NCBI GenBank assembly: GCA_905221605.1
Contig: CAJNDS010000335.1
Coordinates: 177,501 to 241,500, forward strand
Length of the DNA: 64,000 nt
Direction: 5' to 3'
Origin: Symbiodinium natans
Lineage: Eukaryota > Sar > Dinophyceae > Suessiales > Symbiodiniaceae
A model generated the notes under the pieces. It was not told where the DNA came from. It saw only the letters and a list, made by a program, of their open reading frames with translations, and made no database searches. Positions 35,384-46,700 of the stretch are shown one piece after another (positions within the stretch are counted from its first letter, which is position 1; each line of letters opens with the position of its first letter). The position numbers and the translations under genes are program-made.

Positions 35384-37705
35384 AAAAAAAAAAAAAAACA
35401 TCCGATATTGTCCTGGGTCAACTTGGTCTTCTGAGCAGTAAGCTCCCGCCACATCTCGTTCTCCTGGCTTCAATCCCCTGGTTTTGGGCTGGCGGTGAGT
35501 GGCTTGGCACCTGTGGCTGATCTCCCTGCTATAGGATCCATAAGATGAGGACTCAAAATGGGAAGCCTCTGGCACAGGGGAAGAGTCCTTTGATTTTTGG
35601 GAAGAATACAGGGTAACATTGGGTTTAGAGGGTAGCCTAAACCTAAACCCTACTGACAGGGTTTACTGGGTTTGGAGGGATTGCACCTTAAAAAAATATG
35701 ATTAAGATGCGCGCAGCGCATGAGGCACCCGAATGAGGGGGGGGTGAGCAGCACCATGGCAAAAGCCTATATGCCCAATGTACAAACCCTCCAGAAGCCC
35801 TATGCGTAAACCCTACAAACCCTACGCATGAAACCCATATATAGACCCGATGCCTTGAAGATCCGAATACAGTCATTTTTCCTTCTGGACATCTCCGGCG
35901 CCTACCAGTCTCCGCGTTGTGACTGGGTGCTTTCCATTTCCCAGACCGGAAAACCTCAAACCAAGAGGTTTGTCATTATGGCTCCCGTGAGTCTCTTGCC
36001 CCCCAAAGTGGTTTAGGGCCTGGGGTTTAGGGTTGAGTGTCAACAGTCTACGAGCGTAAACGCTGGGGTATATCTGGGATCTGCCACCTCCTTTAGCCGC
36101 AGGTTTGGGGCTTTGCGAAAGCCTGAACCCTAAACCCTAAACCCTACATCCTAAACCCTAAACCCTAAACCCTAAACCCTAAACCCTAAACCCTAGACCG
36201 TGTGAGACTTTTTGGGGGGGCCATCCTTGGCTTCGGTGGCCGCTGGGCCAGAGGCGAGGCCCGTGTGCTCCGCGCCGGAGCTCGACCTCGGTGGTTCCCT
36301 AAGCCCTAGAAGGTTTAGGGTTTAGGGTTTAGGGTTTAGGGTTTAGGGTTTAGGGTTTAGGGTTTAGGGTTTAGGGTTTAGGGTTTAGGGTTTAGGGTTT
36401 GGGGTTTAGGGTTTGGGGTTTAGGAAAACCCTGAACCCCCAAAATCACAGAAAGCCCTCAGCCTAAAATGCCAAGCCCAAAAGCCCTAACATGCAAACGC
36501 CTGAAAAGCTAAAAGAAACCCTAAAACCCCAAACCTTAGCTAAGGCCCTAAAACCCTGAAGCCCTGAAACCCCAATTCAAAGCGCTCAACCCTGAGACTC
36601 TGAAACCCCAAAACCCAAACGCCAAAACCCTAACCCTAAACCCTAAAACCCTCAGCCCTGAAACCCTGCACCCTCAGCCCTGAAACCCCTAAGTCAGGGT
36701 CCCCTCTGTATAACCGCCAGATGCAGGGCGCAGGGAATCCCTCCTTTAGGAAGGGCACCCCCTTCCACCACACCTGTTCCCCCACCCCAACCCCACGCAA
36801 AGGGTTTCGGGTTTTAGGGTTTACGGCCTAGGGTTCCGGGCGGAAACACCTACTTGCGAATTAGGAATGCTAGGTTCCAACAAAACGGCGATCTTGCGTA
36901 CCCAGGTCCACCCTTCATCTGGGACAGGACCTCACACTCGAACTTGTTTGCATGCACTGTTCGTCAGTTCTAAATCCTGGCAGAGGGCTGCGGCTGCTGT
37001 AAGCACGATCGAAACACTATCACGCCAACCGGGATGATTCCAAAGGCGGCCGGGTGTTGTAGAAGCCAGCAAGCCCTAAACCCTAAACCATAGGCCGCCC
37101 GCGCCAGGCGGCGGCCCGTACAACTGAACGCTACCGCTTCGAGATCTGCTTGCTTTGCCAAGCAGATCGAGCTTGCCACACCTGATGCATCCCTGCTAGC
37201 CATAGGGCACAAGGAAATAATGGATTAACCCTAAACCCCCGACGCGCGACCCCGGCGGGGGAGGTCGGGCCTAAGAAGCTGTTGCGCCCCCGCCAGGTTG
37301 CCCCCGCCAGGGTTGCCCCCGCCAGCCAGGGTTGCCCCCGCCAGGGTTGCCCCCACCAGGGTGGCCCCCGCCAGGGTTGCCCCCGCCAGGGTTGCCCTCA
37401 CCAGGGTTGCCCCCGCCAGGGTTGCCCCCGCCAGGGTTGCCCCCGCCAGGGTTGCCCCCGCCAGGGTTGCCCCCCGCCGGGGTTGGCTTGGCCAAGGGTT
37501 GCCCCCGCCAGGGTTGCCCCAGGTTGCCCCCGCCGGGGTTGCCCCCCACCAGGGTTGCCCCCGCCAGGGTTGTTCCGGCAGGGTGACAGGGTTGCCCGGT
37601 TGCCCCCAGTTGTATCGGGCCAATTCCCGCCAATTCAGGAATCGTGCACCTATATGCTTCGTCGTCCATTAGTGGCCCCCCGCTCCTTTGAGACTCTAGA
37701 CACAC

Positions 37706-37753
<48 letters not shown>

Positions 37754-40700
37754 GTTTATACCTCACCTTGCCCCCGCCAGGGTTGCCCCCGCCAGGCTTG
37801 CCACCACCAGGGTTGTCTCCGAGGTTTGCCCCCACCAGGGTTGCCTCTGCCAGGCTCTCTGTTGATCCAGGAAAGTGCAGGCTCGAGCAACAGCAGCAGC
37901 CCTGTTTGCGGTTGCCCGACAGACAGGGTTGCCCCGCCAGAGTTGGCCCCTGGCAGGGTTGGTTGCCCCCGCAGGGTGGCCCCACCAGGGTTGCCCCCGC
38001 CCGGGTTGCCCAGCCAGGGTTGCCCCTGCCAGGGTTGCCCCGCCAGCGTTGCCGCTGCAGATTTGTCGCCGCCAAATTTGGCGGTGACAGGGTTGCCGCT
38101 GCCAGGGTTGTCCGCCAGGGCTACCCCCGCCAGGGTTGCCCCCGCCAGGGTTGCCCCGCCAGGCTTACCCTACCAAAAAAAACCCCTAAAAACTAAGTGG
38201 TTCTTGTCTCAACCACCGCCATGGTGACAGGGTTGCCCCTGCCAGGGTTGCCAGTGTTACAGTGACAGGGTTGCCCCCGCCAGCCCGCCAGGCTTGGTGG
38301 GTGACAAGGCAAACTACTCGGTTGGGGTTCCGCCAGGGCGGCCCCAGCCAGGGCTGCCGACAGCAGGGTTGCCCCGCCAGGGTTGCCCCTGCCAGGGTTG
38401 CCCGGTTGCCCCACCAGCGTTGCCGACGCCAAATTTGCCGGGTGACAGGGTTGCCCCTGCCAGGGTTGCCCGCCAGGGTTACCCCCGCCAGGGTTGCACC
38501 CGCCAGGGTTGCCCTGCCAGGGTTACCCCACCAAGAAAAACCCTAAAAACTAAGTGGTTCTTAAGTCTCATGAACCTCAACCACCGCCGTGCTGACAGGG
38601 TTGCCCCTGCCAGGGTTGCCAGTGTTACAGCGACAGGGTTGCCCCCGCCAGGGTTGCCCCCACCAGATTTGCCCCCACCAGGGTTGCCCCCACCAAAGTT
38701 GTTTTCATCAAAATTGCCCCTGACCCAGAACCCCCCCCCAGGTTGCCCCGCCACTTGAAGGTTCACGCTACTTACGAACCACTAGATAACTGTACTTTTA
38801 ACCCTACTTAACATCTAAAGGGGCCTTTTGGGGGTTATTCCAATTATAAGTAAGGGTTATAAGCCCAGTTAAAAGTGGTTCTTAAGTCCATCAACCTCCA
38901 AGCAGGGTTGCCCCCGCCCGAGCTGCCCCCGCCAGAGTGCCCTGGCAGGGTTGCCCCCACCAGGGTTGCCCCCGCCAGCGTTGCCCCCACCAGGGTTGCC
39001 CCCGCCGGGTTGCCCCCGCCAGGGTTGCCCCCCGCCATGGCTTAGCTATGCGCTTGAGATTGTCTTAAACGGGTGAATTTTGATTGTCGGAAAGTGTAGG
39101 CTCAAGCAACAGCAGCAGTCATACCTCCCATCCCGGCCATCGGGGAGAGTCGAGGTGAAAGCCCCCTTGGTAGGGGGACCGTGGGGGTTAGACCGCTCTA
39201 AACCCGAAAAAGGCGGTAGTTTGGGTGGTTGGGGTGGGATCCGCTGCACCGAGGCGGCCCGACCCGCCACCACTCCCTGGCGGGTCGGGACCGCGGCACT
39301 TCGGAACACCCTAAACCCAAAACCCTAAACCCTAACCCCTAAACCCTAAACCCTAAACCCTAAACCAGTCTCGTGAAGTTCCATAGCTTGCTAACCCCGC
39401 CGTGTGCTCGCTGGGGTGCATGGAGTCCGGAGGATGACGTGCGCGACTTTTTCCAAAGGGTTTAGGGTTTAGGGTTTAGGGTTTAGGGTTTAGGGTTTAG
39501 GGTTTAGGGTTTAGGGTTTGGGGTTTAGGGTTTAGGGTTTGGGGTTTAGGTTTAGGGCTTCGCACCGGGGCTCCTTTTGAGGAGCCACACGAGGTAGCAC
39601 TCCAGAAACCTGCCTGGAGAGTTGTTCTTTTCCGCTCGTCCTTGCTGTAGCCATACTCCTCGATGAACCCTACTTGGAGGTTCATGGTACTTATTAACCA
39701 AGTATAACTGTACTATATCCCATTTATAAGCCCCCTAAGTGCCCCAATATGGTCATAAGTACAGTTATACTTGGTTTATAAGTACCATGAACCCCCAACT
39801 AGGTCCATCAAATTGAGGGAGAATGTCAGCAGCCGGCGTCCCTTCTGGCTCAGCGCGGGCCCTTGTTCTTCGACCGGCCGTTGTGAGCTCGCGTGGTCTC
39901 GCTCTGGCTGTGAGGTTTTCATGTTCTTGGGGCGTGAATTTTCAACCATTCTCGTAACCTACTAAAGACGCTGTATGTCTCGGAGCCCCCCCCTCCTCCT
40001 GATGCAAACTGCCTTACACCTTAACCGCAATCCCATCAGCCTTCTCCCCACCGGGGCGCTTTGGGTTTGGGTTTGGGGCTCAAGGCACCTGCTGTAACAC
40101 GAGCCTTCTTCTTCAGACGACTCAAAACCCTCAAAACCCTAAACCTCCCCAAAACCCTTAAAACATTAGATCCCCCCCCCTCCTCAGTCCTACAGAACAT
40201 GAACAGAACGGAGAGCCCTCACTGCATTCTTTGGTATACTCAGCTGGGCACATCAACCCAAACCCCAAGCCCCAAGCCCCAAGCCCTAAGCCCTAAGCCC
40301 TAAGCCCTAAGCCCTAAGCCCTAAGCCCTAAGCCCTAAGCCCTAAGCCCTAAGCCCTAAACCCTAAACCCTAAACCAGTCCAGCGGCGGTAGCCAGCCTC
40401 TCACTTCGCCTTCCGAAGTCAGGCACCTCGGCTTCGGATTCGGGGTTTGGGTTTTGGGTTTTGGGGTTTGGGGTTTGGGGTGTGGGGAATAGGGTTTAGG
40501 GTTTGGGGCTTAGGGTTTAGGGTTTGGGGTTTAGGGTTTGGGGGTTAGGGTTTGGGGTTTGGGGTTTAGGGTTTAGGGTTTGGGGTTTCGGGTTTCGGGG
40601 TTGGGGATGAACTAGGGAGGTGCTTTGTACCCAACCAGGGCTCAATGCTCAGAGGCTTTATGCCTGAAACCCAGAGGTAGATGCAGCCCGTACCCAACCA

Positions 40701-43700
40701 CGGCCAGCTGCCACCCTCGACCGCTTCCCGGCTTGCGGGAAGGGGAAGAACTGGGCCAGCCTTCGCAGCCAAGCCGCACACGCCCGCGCTTCGCTGCTGG
40801 CTGCGAGTTTGCAGAAATGCATGCTGAGACCACGGCTTCTTCACGGGACAGGCACGCAGAAGCCAACGCTGTGTTTCCTCGTGAAGCGGGGTAACTATGA
40901 TCAAGCTTCGAGCTTTTCCCCGGATGCACCAGCCTCAGCCTCCCGGCGAAGTCGCCACGCACGGCTTCTTTGCGCACGCATGCGCCTGCTAGTGCGCCCG
41001 CGGGTGCGCCCGCGCCCCATGGCAGGTGTGCTGAGGTTCAGGGGTTTGAGGATTCACGGGCTTCTAGGGTTTCCCCTACACCTTCCCCTACACCCTAAAC
41101 CGTAAACCCTTTCAGGTGAAGGGTGTGAAGGCTGATGGGCTCCTGGTCGGTCGAAAGGTTTGCAAACCCTCGACCCTTTTGCGCTTCTTGCCAAACACTC
41201 CTTACAGGGTTCAGGGTTCAGGGTTCAGGGTTTAGGGTTTAGGGTTTAGGGTTTAGGGGTTAGGGTTTAGGGTTTAGGGTTTAGGGGGGGGTGCTTTGGG
41301 GGGGGGGGGTAGGTACCTAGGGAACCTTAGAGAAGCTTAGGGAGTGGTGGGGAGTAAGCTCCAAAGAACCCAACAAAGAACCCAACAATAACTCCGGAGC
41401 CAAAGCTTGAGAACCCTTTAAGGGTGGGTTTAGGGGCTATATTCAAGGGACCATGAAATTACCCTAAACCCTAAACCCTAAACCCTAAACCCTAAACCCT
41501 AAACCCTAAACCCTAAACCCTAAACCCTAAACCCTAAACCCTAAACCCTAAACCCCATACCCTAAACTTAAACCCTTAACCCTTTCTGCCAAACACTCGG
41601 AGCCGAGGCGCATGAGCGTCTCCCGGCCGTCCAGACGGTAGTCTGCATGGACTAGGGCAGCGACCTCCAAGCAGTATAGGGGAGGCTATCCCTAAACCCT
41701 AAACCCTAAACCCTCAAACCCTAAGCCCTTAACTAATCAGCCCAGTTCCTTGATCCCTCAAATCACCCTAAACCCGAAACCCTAAACCCTAAACCCTAAA
41801 CTCTAAACCTTAAACCCTAAACCCTAACCCTAAACCCTACACCTACTGCCCGCAAAGAAGCCAAGGGTCGGGTGTCTGAAAGTAATCCTTGCACATCACC
41901 TCGCCAGTCTTCTCATTCCTCACTTCGACCTTTCCTGAGTGGGAGGGTGGCTTTTAGGGCTTAGGGTTTAGGGTTTAACGCCTCAAACCTTAACCGAGAA
42001 CCCTTGGCCCTTATCCAGCCCTACTAGCCCTAAAGCCCTCAACCCTAAACCCCAAACCCTAACTCCTAACTCCTAAACCCTAAACCCCAAGCCCCAACTC
42101 CTAAACCCTAAGCCCCAAGCCCTAACTCCTAACCCCTAAAGCACGAGTGCCCCTCGAGGGCTTCAGTCGTTGTTGGGCTCTGTGCTTTGCCTCTGGTGTT
42201 AGTTAGGGTTTTGGGTTGAACCCTAAACCCTAAACCCCAAGCCCTAAACCCTAAACCCTAAACCCTCAACCCTTTAGGATTTAAGGTTTAGGGTTCAACT
42301 AGAGGATGACGATCCAGACAGTTGCGTGATGTAGCAGGCAGAGGTGTCGCTGTTTAGGGTTCAGGGTTTGCTGCCAGTGGGTATATGTCAGAGTTCTTCC
42401 ATATAAGCCCAAGGGCCCATACTTCGGAGCCCTTGATGAAGGTCAGGAGCCATATAAAGGGACCCTGTAACTTCTCTTAGGTGAAACCCTAAACCTTCTC
42501 TAAACCGTAAACCCTGCATGTTAAGGGACCATGTAACTTCCCTTAGGTGACTAAACCCTAAAGCCTAAACCCTAATTAAACCCTGAATGCGACGACGCAA
42601 GAACGAGGCTTCAGCCAGAATTGCTGACCAAACATTAGTCAAAGCATCCAGGCTGGTACACCCAAGACGATGCCCCCTAACGGGCCCCGAATAGTTAGAT
42701 CCCCTGTATCCCCAAATCGCTAAGCCCTAAACTCCCACCTAAGAATTCAGGGCTTAGTGTTGAGATGTTCCCCCTTCTACTAACAATCCTTAATGGGGAT
42801 TATAGTACCCCGATTATAATCCTATCAAGGCCTGCTAGGATAAGGGGAACATCCCAAGCTTAGGTCTTCTTTTAACTGCAAAACCCTCAACCCTGAACCC
42901 TGAACTCCAAACCCTAAACCCCACACCCCAAACCCTAAACCCTAAACCCTACACCCTACACCCTAAACCCTAAACCCGAAACCCTAAACCCCATAGTTCC
43001 GGAAGTTGAGGCGCCATTCTCCCATCCGGCGATGAGCTCGGGAACCCCGTCGTTGTCCAAGTCGAAGCAGTCGATGCCTTCCACAACGTGAACCCTGAGC
43101 CTAAACCCTAAACCCTAAACCCTAAACCCCAAACCCCAAACCCCAAACCCTAAACCCTAAACCCTAAACCCTAAACCCCAAACCCTAAACCCTGAACCCT
43201 GAACCCTGAACCCTAAACCCTGACCCTAAGCCCTGACCCAAAGCCCTAAACCCTCCATCGAAAACACAAGGACTTGGGGGTCAAGGGCCTGGAGGCGGGC
43301 CAGCGCACTTCATTAACATGTCGGAGAGGCCAGAAAGCCACCCCCAGACCTCCCCCAACGCCCCCCCCCCCCACCCCCCAAACCCTAAACCCTAAACCCT
43401 AAACCCTAAACCCCAAACCCCAAACCCCAAACCCCGAACCCCAAACCCCAAACCCTGAACCCTAAGCCTGAGACTCTCAAACCCTGGGGCTCCTATCCCG
43501 GCTTCAAGGGTTCAGGGTGTAGGGGTTCAGGGGTTCAGGGCTTTATAGGGGGTTAGGGAGGTTTATTGAGCTTTATAGGGGTTTATGGGGGTCTACCAAG
43601 GTTTCGGCCCCCCCCCCCCCCCCCAACCGATTCCTTGACCCCTGGAAAAGCTAACAGAGACCTTCAAACCTTCCGAGGACTTACTGTTGGCTAGCTAGTA

Positions 43701-46700
43701 CGGAAAGGGGGAATGAGGTACCCTATATAGTCCCTTAAAGAAATATGTATATATATATATATATATGTATAGGGCCACCCTTCATAATGCTTTGAAGAAT
43801 ACATATATATATATATATATACCCTAACCCTAAACCCTAAACCCTAAACCCTAAACCCTAAACCCTAAACCCTAAACCCTGAAACCCCAAACATATAAAC
43901 ATACCTATACATATACATATACGTATATATACATATATATATATATATATTTGGCCCTAATTCCCTCATTCCCTGCTAACCAACAGCAAGAGGAGTGATC
44001 TGCCATGGTACAGTTCACGCGATGCTTTGACTTCACGCGCCACGCTCGGGTGAGCTTGTCCTGGGTGCAGGGTTCGGGGTTTAGGGTTTAGGGTTTGGGG
44101 TTTAGGGTTTACGGCCGAAACTCATACTTCTTGCAACTTGCCTTAGCATGGGGAGCCTCTGCCGGGCTTCTGCCTGGTGGTTCGTGGTACATAATAACCA
44201 GCCATAATTGTACTTGTAATCCACTTATAAGCCTTAATTACCCTAACATGGCTATAATTGGCTTATGAGTGCAAGTACTGCTTGGTTCGTAAGTACCATG
44301 AACCTCGAAGGTGGGGGGTTTAAAGGAATGAAGGGTTCAGAAATAATTACCCTAAACCCTAAACCCTAAACCCTGAACCCGGAACCCTGAACCCTAAACC
44401 TGTTCCAGCTATGCCAAACGCTGGAGACCTCCACTGTCGGGTTGCAACATTCTTAGTTGCTGAGTTCATAAGCCCCAAAAAATGTAAACTGTCAGCTCTA
44501 TTTAGGGTTTTTGATTCGTTAAAAACCCTAAAAAGTGTAAAGTTTCAGTTCTATAGGGGATTCTGGTATTCCAAAAAGTGTACAGTGCACGCACTTAACC
44601 ACCGAGCATTTCGCATTTAAGGCCTGCGAGGTCGGCGGCATGAGCCGGAGGCTCGTCAATCCGGGCGCTGCGAAGCGAGCCCTCTAGCTGTGCGCCCGCC
44701 CCCTCCCTCCCCCCTCCCCCCCCCCCTCCGCCCCTCCCCCCTCCCCCCCCCCTCCCTCCCCCCTGTTTTTGGGAAGCAAGCTTTCCCTCGGAGTTTTGAG
44801 CAAGGGGGGTCTCTGTGGAAAAATACGACCCCCCCTTGACCAAAATGAGGCCGTGAAAAGGTCGCGGGGGTCCGGTGACCCTTTTGAGGTCCCCGAAAAG
44901 GCTCCCAAGCAGCTTGACAAGCTTTCAAAGGAGCTCTGGGTACTTCAAAAAGCACTGGGAAGCTTCCGGTTGGCTTGTAGGCTTGAACTAGGATTCAAGA
45001 TTTCCTTTCGGGAATGGGGTTGAAGTTTACAGGTCTCATCTTTATTAGTCCCATGCCCAAAGACTCCAATATCCTTTAATTAAGGAATATACCTTAAATT
45101 ATAGTAGGATCCCTAATATGATTTAAGGTATATTCCTTAATTAAGGGATATTGGAGTCACTGGGTGAGGGGGGCCTAGGAGGAGAGGCTGCAGAGGCTTC
45201 ACCCTCTGCAGTGGTGTGCTTGACGGCTCCTGATCGTCGCGAGGCCGCTTCGCGACTAGGTCGCGCTCGCGGCCAAGACTTTAGGGTTTAGGGGTTTAGG
45301 GTTTAGGGTTTTGGGTTTAGGGTCCGGGCCTCCGGGCCCAAACACGCCCTCCGGAGGGCAGTAAAACAAATAAAGACTGCCTTACCCCCAAACCCGTTGT
45401 TTCGTTGTTTCTTGTCAGTTTGGGGCGGCAGCGCCCAAGATTGGGTTTTTGGGCTTAGGGTTTTCAAGTCATCAAAGCACGCCCCTGGTCTGATACCTCT
45501 GCTGTGCTCATGGCGGTTGCAACACGAAACCCTCGTAACTGGACAAACTGCAGGCTATTGAGTTGGATGCCCTCCAAACTTTGGTTGAAGCAGCGCCCAA
45601 ACGCCAACGTCTGCAGAGTGCTGGGCAGCTGGATGCCCTCCAAGCTCTGGTTGAAGCAATTTCCAAACTTCAACGTCTGCAGGGTGTTGGGCAGGTGGAT
45701 GCCCTCCAAGCTCTGGTTGAAGCAATTTCCAAACTTCAACGTCTGCAGGGTGCTGGGCAGGTGGATCCCCTCCAGGCTCTGGTTGAAATAGTAGCCAAAC
45801 GTCAGCGTCTGCAGTGTGCTGGGCAGCTGGATGCCCTGCAAGCTTTTGTTGAAGTAACTTCCAAACTTCAACGTCTGCAGGGTGCTAGGCAGCTGGATCC
45901 CCTCCAGGCTCTGGTTGAACTTGTAGCCAAGTGTCAGCGTCTGCAGTGTGCTGGGCAGCTGGATGCCCGCCAAGCTTTTGTTGAAGCACTGTCCCAACGT
46001 CAATGTCTGCAGGGTGCTGGGCAGCCGGATTCCCTCCAAGCTCTGGTCGAAGTTGTGTCCAAATGTCAACGTCTGCAGGGTGCTGGGCAGCTCGATGCCC
46101 TCCAAGCTCCGGTTGAACTCATGTCCAAACGCCAACGACTGCAGGGTGCTGGGCAGCTGGATCCCCTCCAAGCTCTGGTTGAAGCACTGTCCAAACGTCA
46201 AAGTCTGAAGGGTGCTGGGCAGCTGGATCCCCTCCAAACTCTGGGTGGACTTGTTGCCAACGGTCAATGTCTGCAGGGTGCTGGGCAGCTGGATACCCTC
46301 CAAGCTCTGGTTGAAAGCAGGTCCAAATATTAACGTCTGCAGGGTGCTGGGCAGCTGGATGCCCTCCAAGCTCTGGTTGAAGTCCCACTCAAACGACAAC
46401 GTCTGAAGGGCGCTAGGAAGCTGGATACCCTCCAAGATCTGGTTGAACTTGTATCCAAACCTCAACGTCTGCAAGGTGCTAGGCAGCTGGATGCCCTCCA
46501 AGCTCTGGTTGAAATCATGTCCAAATGTCAACGTCTGCAGGGTTCTGGGCAGCTGGATCCCCTCCAAGCTCTGGTTGAACTTGTAGCCAAGTGTCAGCGT
46601 CTGCAGTGTGCTGGGCAGCTGGATGCCCGCCAAGCTTTTGTTGAAGCACTGTCCCAACGTCAATGTCTGCAGGGTGCTGGGCAGCCGGATTCCCTCCAAG

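Larger units (their letters stand above)
37088..39304 (+). mobile_element. Composite minisatellite element A
   Basis: A head of about 175 bases (37088-37262), several blocks of the 15-base unit GGGTTGCCCCCGCCA, and a tail of about 265 bases (39039-39304). Head and tail recur at the ends of element B (52431-55715) with few differences, which defines the unit. Both copies sit between CCCTAAA repeats inside BBS2 introns (A in intron 17). I see no transposase or long terminal repeat. The long ORFs across it are artefacts of the 15-base unit. Fold-back copies (38753-38902) and a TA microsatellite have inserted in it. Confidence 0.7.

Noticed and set aside
37231-38758. Long ORFs on both strands rich in PPPGLPPPG, GATLAGATL or RQGCPRQGC
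   Set aside because: The 15-base minisatellite unit keeps all six frames open; the repetitive peptides are arithmetic by-products. The same applies to 52474-53162 and 54095-55571.
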